Source: an uncultured Sphingomonas sp.
GTDB lineage: Bacteria; Pseudomonadota; Alphaproteobacteria; Sphingomonadales; Sphingomonadaceae
NCBI RefSeq assembly: GCF_946478955.1
Contig: NZ_CAMLDL010000003.1
Span: forward strand, 1 to 64,000
Reading direction: 5' to 3'
Length of the DNA: 64,000 bases
Part shown: positions 37,508-45,735 of the stretch, piece after piece
How positions within the stretch are numbered: the stretch's first letter is position 1
Layout of the letters: each line of letters opens with the position of its first letter
The notes under the pieces: generated by a model
Told to the model about the DNA's origin: nothing
The model's database searches: none
What the model saw: the letters and a program-made list of their open reading frames with translations, nothing else
Position numbers and translations under genes: made by a program

Positions 37508-38962
37508 CTATCGCGAGGCCGGTGTCACGCCCTGCGGCCGTTCTTCCGGACGGACCGTGCTCGTGGCAACCGGATCGTGCCGCCGGTCGCTTGACCAATC
37601 GTTCCAGTCGCCGGCCACATGGCGATAGTTACCAAGGGGGTCATAGAGTGGGCCGCCGTCAAGACCGAGGTCTTCCGCTTCTGCCTGTCCCATTGCGTTG
37701 AGAAGTTGGAAGCCAGCGACATATTGGTCGCGGCGGGCGGTTACCAGAGCCACCTGAGAATTGAGCAATTCCTGCTCAGCGTTGAGAACGTCAAGAATCG
37801 TTCGCGTGCCGACACTGTTTTCCGCCCGCGCCCCTTGAAGCGCAAGTTCGTTGGCCTTCACCGCGATCTGGTTCGATTGAATGGCATCGCTGGCCGAATC
37901 GTAGGCAGCGAAGGACGACCGGGTCGTTGCGACCACCGCGCGCTCGGTTCCAACGCGCTGCTCCAGCGCCTGCCCTTCATAGGCCTGAGCCTGACGAATG
38001 CGCGCGGCCGGCAAACCGCCCTGATACAGCGGGATGCGCCCCTGTACGCCGACGCTGGTCGCGGTTCCGGTGCGAGACGCCGAACCGACGTCGCCCGAAA
38101 TAGTATTCACATAATCGCCCGACAGCACGCCAGAGATGGTTGGAAGGCGGCTGCCACGGGCGGAGCGCACATCAAAGCCGGCAGCTTCGGCCTGCCGCGA
38201 TACGGCAATCAGATCGGGATTGCTCGCAAGTGCAATTCGAACTGCCTCATCAGCGGCACCTGGCAAGGGCGGCAGCGGCGGCGGGGGCGCCAATGGACCA
38301 GGTTCCCGGCCAACAACTCGGCGATAATTCTCCTCGCTGGCAGTCAATCGGCTCTGCGCGGCAAGCAGGCTGGACTGGCCCAGGGACAGGCGAGCTTCCG
38401 ACTGCGCTACGTCGGTGCGAGTCAGATCGCCAATCTCGAACCGATCCTTGTTTGCGGCCAAGTTAGTCGACAGGACTTTCACCTGGTTTTGGTTGAGCTC
38501 GACAATCGCGCGATCGCGGATGACGTCCATATAGGCGCTCACCGCCTCGGTGAAGACGTCCCCTTCTACCGCGCGCAGCGTAGCACGACCGGCCTCAACC
38601 CGGACCTTCGATGCTTCGATGTTATTCCGAACGCTGCCACCATTGAACAATGGAACGCTAAGATCGACGCCGCCGTTGATGTAGGGGCCCTTGCTGCCCG
38701 CCCGCGCAAGAGCGCCGGCCCGCGTCAAATCGCGCGTCACGCCAAGCGTCGCGCCGACCGTCGGCCGTCCCGACGACCGAGCGATTGCCACGCCGGCGTC
38801 AACGCCCTTCAACGCCTCGCGCTGGGCCGTCAATGTCGGGTTTGACCGATAGGTCGACACCAATGCCTCACGCAGCGTGTCGGCGGAGGCCGCAACGGCC
38901 GCCGGCGCAGTGGTGGCAGCGAGGGCAGCGGTCAGCGCGGCAATGGCGAGGTGACGTTTCAA
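37508..38962 (-). CDS. tolC: TolC-family outer-membrane efflux channel
   Basis: Trimeric outer-membrane channel used by tripartite exporters and type I secretion. The start is a TTG at 38962 with GGAGT seven bases upstream, giving KRHLAIAALTAALAATTAPA as signal peptide. Two TolC repeats follow, with the paired pattern GLPAARIRQAQAYEGQALEQ and LDVLNAEQELLNSQVALVTAR. The mature length of about 460 residues fits TolC of alphaproteobacteria. A tail of 70 residues after the second repeat is polar and proline-rich. It starts 19 bp after the Pcm-like gene. Confidence 0.93.
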   Translation of the reverse strand: MKRHLAIAALTAALAATTAPAAVAASADTLREALVSTYRSNPTLTAQREALKGVDAGVAIARSSGRPTVGATLGVTRDLTRAGALARAGSKGPYINGGVDLSVPLFNGGSVRNNIEASKVRVEAGRATLRAVEGDVFTEAVSAYMDVIRDRAIVELNQNQVKVLSTNLAANKDRFEIGDLTRTDVAQSEARLSLGQSSLLAAQSRLTASEENYRRVVGREPGPLAPPPPLPPLPGAADEAVRIALASNPDLIAVSRQAEAAGFDVRSARGSRLPTISGVLSGDYVNTISGDVGSASRTGTATSVGVQGRIPLYQGGLPAARIRQAQAYEGQALEQRVGTERAVVATTRSSFAAYDSASDAIQSNQIAVKANELALQGARAENSVGTRTILDVLNAEQELLNSQVALVTARRDQYVAGFQLLNAMGQAEAEDLGLDGGPLYDPLGNYRHVAGDWNDWSSDRRHDPVATSTVRPEERPQGVTPASR

Positions 38963-38981
38963 GAAGCAAACTCCGAACAAT

Positions 38982-39605
38982 TTAGAACGTAAAGACCTTC
39001 GGCTTTTCGAAACCCGGCAGTAGCGAGACGTCGGCGTCGACGATGCTGGCAATGCCGAGATCATCACTGCCGAGGCGCCCAATCGCCAGGCGACTAACGC
39101 CCCGGTCCGACATCGCCAATCCAATCCGGCCGGTTGGGGCCAGCTGTTTGATGATGGCATCCGGGATCATTTCCACGGCGCCGTCGAACAGGATGATGTC
39201 ATAGGGAGCATTCTTGGAATGCCCCTTGGTCAGGTCGCCAACAATCGTAGGAACGCCAAGCGCCTCGGCCTTGTCGGCCAGATATTTATCCGATTCCAGC
39301 GCAACCGTGTCGACGCCCATTGCGATGAGTAGCGCAGCGGCATAGCCCGTGCCGGATCCAATCACGAGCGCCTTTTCGCCCGGCAGCGGCAACAGCTCAG
39401 TAAGGATTCGTCCCAGTGCCGCCGGCGGCATCATCGCGCGCCCCTCGGCGATTCGAAGGGGACGATCGAAATAGGCAATGTCCTGCGACTGTTCCGGAAC
39501 AAACCGCTCACGCTCCACGGTTGCCATCACGGCTACGACCGCGCGATCCGACACACCCTGGGGTCGAAGCTGGCTGTCCACCATCGCGCGGCGGGCGAGG
39601 CTCAT
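38982..39605 (-). CDS. pcm: Protein-L-isoaspartate O-methyltransferase family protein
   Basis: A SAM-dependent methyltransferase related to Pcm: MVDSQLRPQGVSD at the N terminus, ERFVPEQSQDIAYFDRPLRI, the SAM loop ALVIGSGTGYAAALL and the strand-4 segment YDIILFDGAVE. True Pcm repairs isoaspartate in aged proteins, but this tolC-linked clade is divergent in the SAM loop (GSGTGY where classical enzymes have GTGSGY), so activity is uncertain. I choose the methionine before SLARRA at 39605 because family members start a few residues before ARR; an ATG at 39614 or GTG at 39653 cannot be excluded. Confidence 0.85.
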   Translation of the reverse strand: MSLARRAMVDSQLRPQGVSDRAVVAVMATVERERFVPEQSQDIAYFDRPLRIAEGRAMMPPAALGRILTELLPLPGEKALVIGSGTGYAAALLIAMGVDTVALESDKYLADKAEALGVPTIVGDLTKGHSKNAPYDIILFDGAVEMIPDAIIKQLAPTGRIGLAMSDRGVSRLAIGRLGSDDLGIASIVDADVSLLPGFEKPKVFTF

Positions 39606-39782
39606 GTCCTGCATATTTCCGTAAACCTCATCGATCTGACTGTCGTATGCCACTAATACAGTGCCATATCAAGCAGGTCCATACCGGCTGATGCGGTAAT
39701 CGCCAAGCAAGCACCAGCCTCCGTTAGTCGAATCGATGAGTTGACAAGCATGGGGTCGACCCGCCAAAGGCCCATCCCGCGT

Positions 39783-39856
39783 GGCCCGATGGCGGAGTGG
39801 TGACGCAGCGGACTGCAAATCCGTGCACGCCGGTTCGATTCCGGCTCGGGCCTCCA
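39783..39856 (+). tRNA. tRNA-Cys (anticodon GCA)
   Basis: GGCCCGA and TCGGGCC form the acceptor stem, the anticodon loop is CTGCAAA giving GCA, and the T arm is GGTTCGATTCC. Discriminator T and an encoded CCA follow. It lies about 68 bp from the 3' end of the glycan locus, facing away from it. Confidence 0.97.
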
Positions 39857-39924
39857 CTCCCACTCCAATCTGACTCATGGCGAGAGCCTCACACCAAGGG
39901 TCGACGTAGGACTGCTCGATGCGG

Positions 39925-41331
39925 CTACGCGCAATGTCGGCTGGACTGTCCGCTCGCCGCTTCAGTAAGCCTCGACAAACGCGCGTCGTCATGAAGTCGC
40001 GGTCGTCCAGCAAGGCCGTCGTCGCGAATGTCCTTCCATACGGTCCAGATCGTCGCCGCTGAAAGCGACACCGCAACCATATCAATTATGAACGGTCGGA
40101 TGAACGGGCCAAGCTTGATGTACGCAACGATGATCGTGGTGCTGTGACCCACAAAGGTGTCGCGAACGACGGGGGCGACCTGATCGATGGCAATGTCCGC
40201 AGGTACAGCCAGCAAATAACATAGCGCAATCGCCGTTTTCCGACCCAGGCCTTTTGCCTTTTCACACATCACGAGAAAGGTGATCATGGCTGTGGTGTAT
40301 CCACCAGCCTCAGTTGAAATTAGTGCCATGCACAAAGCCAATGTAATCGGTCGAACGGCCGGGATCACTTCCGGTCTTAGATAGATGGCAATTGCAGCTA
40401 GCAAGATGATCAGCCGAACTGCATTAAGAAGCACTGGGAGGAACCATGCTAGAAATTCGGTCCATTGCGATCCGATAATCGCCGAAACCGAAAAAATTTC
40501 GCTGTCGAGCAGTTTCGACAAAGCTTCATAGGTGGTGGCAGACCACATATCGAGCGGAGACGTCGATTGCGTGTTTGACCAATTTTGGAGATTGGTGGCG
40601 ATTTCAAAAATCGTCCCTCGACCTAAAATTGCATAGGAAGCCAAGTAGACGAAAATTGTCGCCACCGTCGCGCCTTCCACCCACGTCCATTTACGTCGCA
40701 GCAACGGTGCGAAAAGGGTCCCAATCAAATAGACCTTGAAGTTAATTGCCAGACCAAGAAAAATCCAACGCAACCGTGCGCTCTTCAGCAAGGGCGAAAA
40801 CGCAAATACCATGCAGGTAAATGCGACAATTATCAAATTGCCGCGCTCCAGACCATTCAACATTGGCCAGCCGAGTGTAACTGCAATTGTCCGAGGAATG
40901 CAGGCTTGACGATCAATTTTACGGAATGCCAGATAAACAATAATGATATTTAATAAAAAAAACGAAAACATCCCGACGTAGCTTAACCAGTCACAATATC
41001 TCGCCGCCAGGCCAAAGCCGCCATCTGATGCGAACGCTCTGGCGGGATAGCATTTGTCTAAACTTAATAAATCCAGAAAAACAAATGACAATGGCGGATA
41101 TAATGTTGTCCAGGCGTCATAGCTTCCGCGATCATAAGCCCAATACGCCGTGTTGAACCAATCAGCGAATAGATCGTCAGGATCGTAGAAAAACGTAAAT
41201 GGCAGATGTTTATTAATAAATAAATAGACAATTGTGTAAATGACGCATGCTATAATGAATGCGCCCATTATCCATTCAAATGCCAACCATTTGCGGCCGG
41301 TGTCCGGCGCGATTGGTTCAGGCACCGCCAT
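39925..41331 (-). CDS. Multi-spanning GT-C-type membrane glycosyltransferase (candidate)
   Basis: A 468-residue protein with about ten hydrophobic segments and a large polar loop after the first, DPDDLFADWFNTAYWAYDRG, which contains acidic residues as in the first luminal loop of GT-C enzymes (GT87/DUF2029-like). Such enzymes transfer a sugar from a lipid phosphate carrier to a glycan in the periplasm. It is the last gene of the glycan locus and follows gtrA with a 14-bp overlap, which fits the role of the third, type-specific gene of a gtr cassette. The coding sequence is visibly richer in A and T than its neighbours. Confidence 0.7.
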   Translation of the reverse strand: MAVPEPIAPDTGRKWLAFEWIMGAFIIACVIYTIVYLFINKHLPFTFFYDPDDLFADWFNTAYWAYDRGSYDAWTTLYPPLSFVFLDLLSLDKCYPARAFASDGGFGLAARYCDWLSYVGMFSFFLLNIIIVYLAFRKIDRQACIPRTIAVTLGWPMLNGLERGNLIIVAFTCMVFAFSPLLKSARLRWIFLGLAINFKVYLIGTLFAPLLRRKWTWVEGATVATIFVYLASYAILGRGTIFEIATNLQNWSNTQSTSPLDMWSATTYEALSKLLDSEIFSVSAIIGSQWTEFLAWFLPVLLNAVRLIILLAAIAIYLRPEVIPAVRPITLALCMALISTEAGGYTTAMITFLVMCEKAKGLGRKTAIALCYLLAVPADIAIDQVAPVVRDTFVGHSTTIIVAYIKLGPFIRPFIIDMVAVSLSAATIWTVWKDIRDDGLAGRPRLHDDARLSRLTEAASGQSSRHCA

Positions 41332-41716
41332 TTACTGGCTCCCTGAAAACCCAGCGTTTCAGGACAAGATAATTTACCGCCGAGACGAACACGATGGTCA
41401 ACAAGCCAGCGAGATATGGCGATGCGACAATGTGAGAGAAAAGGTAGAGCGTCGCGACGCTAACGACGTAATTCACTGCATAAGACAGAACAAAATTTAC
41501 GCGGCTCGTTTGATGCCCCGCGAAGGCGTAGCGCGAGAAGGTGAAATAATTGAACAGGACGCCCATTATGTGGGCCAAAACCTGCGCCAGAAACATGTTC
41601 ATGCCTGCCCACACAAGAGCTGCAAACAGGCCATATCCAAACATCGAGTTCAGAATACCGGCTTGGTAATAGCGGAATATTCTCCGCCATTCGGAGCGTG
41701 AGCGCCAGTCAATCAT
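41318..41716 (-). CDS. GtrA-family membrane protein (lipid-linked sugar flippase)
   Basis: The 132-residue protein has four membrane helices and the GtrA family pattern: FRYYQAGILNSMFGYGLF at the first helix, AHIMGVLFNYFTFSRYAF in the centre and NYLVLKRWVF at the end. GtrA proteins are thought to move undecaprenyl-phosphate-linked sugars across the inner membrane. It sits between a GtrB-like glycosyltransferase (1 bp gap) and a GT-C-like protein, as in O-antigen modification cassettes. The gene is AT-richer than the genome average seen here. Confidence 0.88.
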   Translation of the reverse strand: MIDWRSRSEWRRIFRYYQAGILNSMFGYGLFAALVWAGMNMFLAQVLAHIMGVLFNYFTFSRYAFAGHQTSRVNFVLSYAVNYVVSVATLYLFSHIVASPYLAGLLTIVFVSAVNYLVLKRWVFREPVNGGA

Positions 41717-41717
41717 G

Positions 41718-42668
41718 TTATTTCGCGTCCTGGAAATTGACGCGCTCTTGTTCCACCACGAGGCGCTGGTTTCGCCCCCTTTCAGAGATCAGTTGAACCT
41801 GGACGCCAATAAGGCCCAGAAACAGGAACAGAAGAGTGAACTGCCCCTCCAGCATGGCGGCAAAAAGCCAAAGCTGCACCGATCGTCCGTCAAAAACCGC
41901 AATGCCTGCTCCAAGCAGGCAAATTAGGGTCAGCACACCCATGAAGAACGCGACATACAACGGCGCGCGCAGCAAGCTCTTTGACGAGCCGGCAAGTCCA
42001 TTCAGGGCAAAGTCGAGCAGCGTAAAAAAGTTGTTGTTCGAGCGACCACCCGTCCGCAACGGGCGATGGTACGGGATGGTTTCGATGGCGTACCCAGTTT
42101 CGACCAGCAGGCCGCGAAAGAATGGCTCGGGTTCGTTCAACTCTTCAATCGTTCGAACAACACACGCGTCATAAATGCCGAAACCGGTGGCGTTCGGGAT
42201 GATAGGATAATCGCCAATGGACCGCTGGATACGATAGGACATCGCACGGATCGCGCTGAGGATCGCCCCCGACCGCTCTCGTTGCCGAACACCCAACACA
42301 ATCCGAGTGCCAGCGCGCCAGCGCTGCACAAATTCCGGTATTAATTCCGGCGAGTCCTGGAAGTCGGCGCACATTGAAATCACTGCGCGCCCGCGTGCCT
42401 GATAGATGCCGTGAGTTGGCGACCGCATCTGACCGAAATTCCGGGTGTTTACGATCAACTTTATGCGTGGGTCATTGGCGCACATCGCCTTGACCAGTTC
42501 GACTGTTCGGTCCTGCGAATCATTGTCGATGAAAATGATCTCGTAATCCGCGTCCACGCTTTGCAGTTGAGTGCCAACTGCTTCAGCGATCGCCCGCACA
42601 TTTTCTTCCTCATTGCGGCAGGCAATGACGACTGACACTTCCGGCCGCGGAATTGGATTATGCAACAT
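41718..42668 (-). CDS. Family 2 glycosyltransferase, GtrB/DPM-like
   Basis: A 316-residue protein with an N-terminal GT2 domain (VSVVIACRNEEENV, EIIFIDNDSQDRT, and SMCADFQDSPELIP, which aligns with the DxD/Q-region of dolichol-phosphate mannose synthases) and two membrane helices near the C terminus (about 225-255 and 265-295). This is the architecture of GtrB, which transfers a sugar from a nucleotide to undecaprenyl phosphate. The nucleotide sugar is unknown; given the CDP-sugar genes upstream, a CDP-activated deoxysugar is possible. The stop overlaps nothing; gtrA begins 1 bp later. Confidence 0.88.
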   Translation of the reverse strand: MLHNPIPRPEVSVVIACRNEEENVRAIAEAVGTQLQSVDADYEIIFIDNDSQDRTVELVKAMCANDPRIKLIVNTRNFGQMRSPTHGIYQARGRAVISMCADFQDSPELIPEFVQRWRAGTRIVLGVRQRERSGAILSAIRAMSYRIQRSIGDYPIIPNATGFGIYDACVVRTIEELNEPEPFFRGLLVETGYAIETIPYHRPLRTGGRSNNNFFTLLDFALNGLAGSSKSLLRAPLYVAFFMGVLTLICLLGAGIAVFDGRSVQLWLFAAMLEGQFTLLFLFLGLIGVQVQLISERGRNQRLVVEQERVNFQDAK

Positions 42669-43770
42669 CTTGCACCTTGGGATTGCGCCTCATGTAACCG
42701 ACGGGAGGGCGCATGAGATAAAATTCAATGGCGGCAAAAAGCATCGCCAAAACGATGGCAGCGGCCAGCGCCGGATAATAAAGCTGGCGCCCTGTCTCGA
42801 CATAGGCAGGTTCCAGCAAACGAATGCTCGCGTTGGACGTGAGATCCTCCACCGACGTGCCCTGAAGAAAGCGGAGATAACTATCGTACAATCCCCGGGC
42901 GAGCGCCAATTCACGTTCCAGCCGGTAAAGCTTGCTGGTCGTCGCGACGGCCTGTCCAACGGTGTTTTCGCCGGCCACATTGGTTTGGCGAAGTTGACGC
43001 AACTGCGCCTGGAGCGCAGCTAGCTCTGCGGTTAGTTGCCGAATGACAGGGTTTTGATCCGCATACATCTGGCGTGCAGACGCAAGTTCAATCTGCTTGC
43101 CTTTGATTGCACTTTCAACTTGCGTAATTTCACTGGTTACAATTTCATCTTTGATACCGGGCGTGGGCGTCCGGTTCCGCAACCTGAATTGGTCATAGGT
43201 CGCTTGCGCCATTGCCAGGCGATCGGATGCCTCGCCGGCTAACCGCTCAAGCACACTACGCTTATAGGCCGTCCGGCGGCGGCTGATTTCAGCCAGCATG
43301 TCCTGAGTTGAGTCAGCATAGGCCCCGACGATGTCGCGCGCCAAGTCAGCATCCCGGTTTTTCATCTCGATGAGAATGATACCGCCGCGCAAGGACCGGG
43401 GACGTACTTCATCTTCGAGGAAATCGTGTAATTGCGCGCGGGTTTTCCCCGGCATCCGCTGTTCCAATTTGAGCCGGTCAATGACGCGGTTGCGCACCTC
43501 AACGCTACGGGAAACTCGCAACGCAATCTCGACCGCCGCCTGATTGCCGAAAACGTTATTTATAGCGCCAAGCTGGCCCAGCGTGCTGCTGAGTCCCAAC
43601 GAGTCCGGATCTGTCGGCGTAAGCGACGTGGCCGCGTAATATCGCTGCGGGACCATCGATAGGATGAGGAACAGTACAATCAACATGAACATCGCAAGGC
43701 GACGAGTCCAGGTCGAGCGGAACAACGGAAAATTGACGATGGACGCCATTAATGAGGAGGGAGGCGTCAT
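42658..43770 (-). CDS. Wzz-type polysaccharide chain-length determinant (no kinase domain)
   Basis: A 370-residue polysaccharide co-polymerase: a membrane helix near the N terminus (about 25-42), a periplasmic coiled-coil region (about 160-300) and a second helix at about 330-352 (PALAAAIVLAMLFAAIEFYL), followed by a short cytoplasmic tail. There is no BY-kinase domain and no Walker motif. Such proteins set glycan chain length. The ATG directly follows the Wza stop, and the 3' end overlaps the GT2 gene by 11 bp. The proline-rich motif before the second helix is weak. Confidence 0.82.
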   Translation of the reverse strand: MTPPSSLMASIVNFPLFRSTWTRRLAMFMLIVLFLILSMVPQRYYAATSLTPTDPDSLGLSSTLGQLGAINNVFGNQAAVEIALRVSRSVEVRNRVIDRLKLEQRMPGKTRAQLHDFLEDEVRPRSLRGGIILIEMKNRDADLARDIVGAYADSTQDMLAEISRRRTAYKRSVLERLAGEASDRLAMAQATYDQFRLRNRTPTPGIKDEIVTSEITQVESAIKGKQIELASARQMYADQNPVIRQLTAELAALQAQLRQLRQTNVAGENTVGQAVATTSKLYRLERELALARGLYDSYLRFLQGTSVEDLTSNASIRLLEPAYVETGRQLYYPALAAAIVLAMLFAAIEFYLMRPPVGYMRRNPKVQDVA

Positions 43771-45732
43771 CTATTTCACCACTGCCGCGATCGTTCCGGC
43801 ACTCAAACCAAGCGACAGCAGCGATGTCGTAATATCTTTAAATCGTGACCAGAACACACCCGTTTGGGTTTTAACCGGCACAAAAATGATATCGCCTGGC
43901 AGAACGCGTGTATTCATCGCACCCCGTGATTTTGGAAGCACTTCGCCATTTGCGCGAACGACAAAGATGGTCTGTTTGTCGGCAGCGCGCACGGGCCCAC
44001 CTGCCTTATAGACATAATCCTTCACCTTCAGCGGCCGATACGGATCAACTAGGAACGACGCTGGGCGATAGACTGCCCCAAAGACGCCAACGGTAGTGGC
44101 CATCGTCGGAATATGAATAGAATCGTTGTTTTCCAATCGAATTCCATCAGGAATTGCCGTGGCCGATGGCAAGATATCAAGTACGACCCGGCCGTCTGGC
44201 TTGTCCTTCTTCAGCCGGTCAAGAAATGCATTTGCGGCCTGAAGCTGACTGTTACGCAGCTCAGCAGATTGACTAGTGTCAGACGTAAGCGGTGCAGACG
44301 CCAATGTCATTTCGAGCTGACGAATAGCTTCTTTATAGCTATCCTGCTGCTGCAACATCACCGACTGACGAACAAATTTCGTGCCATAAACATAGGCGTT
44401 ACGCGTAAGGCCGCCGGCGAGTTGAACCACCTGGCTGGTTGGCGTGTTTGGCGGCACATAATAGATCCCCGGCCGATTCACTTCACCGTCAATTCGGACA
44501 AGAATTGATTGCCGATCCGTCGGTTGCGCCAGACTGCCCTTAGGCAGAACCTGCATAATGTCGCCGCTTATAACCTGAACAGCAGCAGCCTCCGCCCGGC
44601 GGATTTGCTGCGGGCCCGTGATGTCCGGCGTATTTGTGCGATACAAAATCAAACGACTAGAGTCGCCCAGCGCAGTTGGCCCGCCAGCTGCGGCCAACAT
44701 GGTCTCCATCGACTCTCCAGGCTTTGCCTCATAGATAGCCTCTTCGTTGACGCTACCAATGACTGCGACTTGCTCGCCTGCTGGCGGAATGAACAGCACA
44801 TCTTCGTTCTGAAGAGTCATGTCATTAATCCGATTTCCGCCGCGCAGAAGCTCATACATGTCGAAGTCGCCGACTTCTTGCCCGTTACGGTAGAGCTTAA
44901 TTGTCCGGAAACTGCCTCCGCTGCTTGGCCCACCGGCCTGGAACACGGCATTTGCCATTGTCGACAAGCTGTTCACGCTAAAGGCGCCCGGATTATTCGC
45001 GAATCCCGTTACGTAAACGCGAATTCCGCGAAGCTCCGAAATGGAAACAGAGACTTCATAGCCGCGATACTGGCGTCCAACAGCTGCGGAAATTTTGTCC
45101 TTCAAGTCACCGTAGCGCACCCCCGCTACGTGAATCGAACCGACGTTTGCCAGGAAAATATTTCCGTTTGTATCGACCTCCCGAACGACGCTGCCGTCAA
45201 TGGAACCGGAAAGCGAGATCGAGATTCTGTCACCTGGGTTGATGATATAGCTTGGCGGGACTGTCGCCATGGCCGGGGTCGCAAAATCACGCTGCGACGG
45301 CAACAGCAGGTCCGCCCCAAACCGTGGCAACGGACGCCCTAGCAAGCGAGCCATATACTCTTCAAACTCACCAGGCGCCGCTGGCTTCTTGTAAAGATTA
45401 GTCGTGTTTCCCTGTTGCGCGCGGATCAAATCCTCACGTGTCAAAAATGCGCTTCTATCGCTGATCACCTGCGGCGAAAGTATTGACGAAGTGGTCGCAG
45501 TGTTGGTCGCTGCCGGCATCTGGCTCGACGATGGAACATTTCCGATGATGACACTGGCAGAGCCCTGGGAGCCCATGCCAGTCGGATCGAGCGGAGAGCC
45601 GGACGGCGTATTGGACCCGTATGGATTAGCCCCATATGGATTCGACGATTGCGCCTGCACGGGTGATACCCATGCAAGGGCAGAAGACGCCAAAGCGACG
45701 ACAACGACGGTTGAACGGTTCAAGGTGTACAT
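43771..45732 (-). CDS. Wza-type polysaccharide export protein with several SLBB domains
   Basis: An outer-membrane/periplasmic exporter of 653 residues. Signal peptide at 1-28 (cleavage after VQAQ), without lipobox cysteine, then a low-complexity Asn/Ser/Gly/Pro segment. The polysaccharide export domain is at about 160-240 (YIINPGDRISISLSG, VREVDTNGNIFLANVG). Then there are SLBB-like repeats, among them VRVYVTGFANNPGAF-like, VAVIGSVNEEAIYE, ILVRIDGEVNRPGIYYV and VGVFGAVYRPASFLV. At about 650 residues it is much longer than E. coli Wza (379). It lies between the SDR and Wzz genes in the operon. Confidence 0.9.
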   Translation of the reverse strand: MYTLNRSTVVVVALASSALAWVSPVQAQSSNPYGANPYGSNTPSGSPLDPTGMGSQGSASVIIGNVPSSSQMPAATNTATTSSILSPQVISDRSAFLTREDLIRAQQGNTTNLYKKPAAPGEFEEYMARLLGRPLPRFGADLLLPSQRDFATPAMATVPPSYIINPGDRISISLSGSIDGSVVREVDTNGNIFLANVGSIHVAGVRYGDLKDKISAAVGRQYRGYEVSVSISELRGIRVYVTGFANNPGAFSVNSLSTMANAVFQAGGPSSGGSFRTIKLYRNGQEVGDFDMYELLRGGNRINDMTLQNEDVLFIPPAGEQVAVIGSVNEEAIYEAKPGESMETMLAAAGGPTALGDSSRLILYRTNTPDITGPQQIRRAEAAAVQVISGDIMQVLPKGSLAQPTDRQSILVRIDGEVNRPGIYYVPPNTPTSQVVQLAGGLTRNAYVYGTKFVRQSVMLQQQDSYKEAIRQLEMTLASAPLTSDTSQSAELRNSQLQAANAFLDRLKKDKPDGRVVLDILPSATAIPDGIRLENNDSIHIPTMATTVGVFGAVYRPASFLVDPYRPLKVKDYVYKAGGPVRAADKQTIFVVRANGEVLPKSRGAMNTRVLPGDIIFVPVKTQTGVFWSRFKDITTSLLSLGLSAGTIAAVVK

Positions 45733-45735
45733 ACC

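Noticed and set aside
37619..38845. 408-codon open frame opposite tolC
   Set aside because: Antisense to the TolC repeats, no domain or signal peptide, and no ribosome binding site.
39783..39925. Phage attachment site at tRNA-Cys
   Set aside because: No direct repeat of the tRNA 3' end was seen at the far side of the glycan locus, and no integrase gene is nearby.
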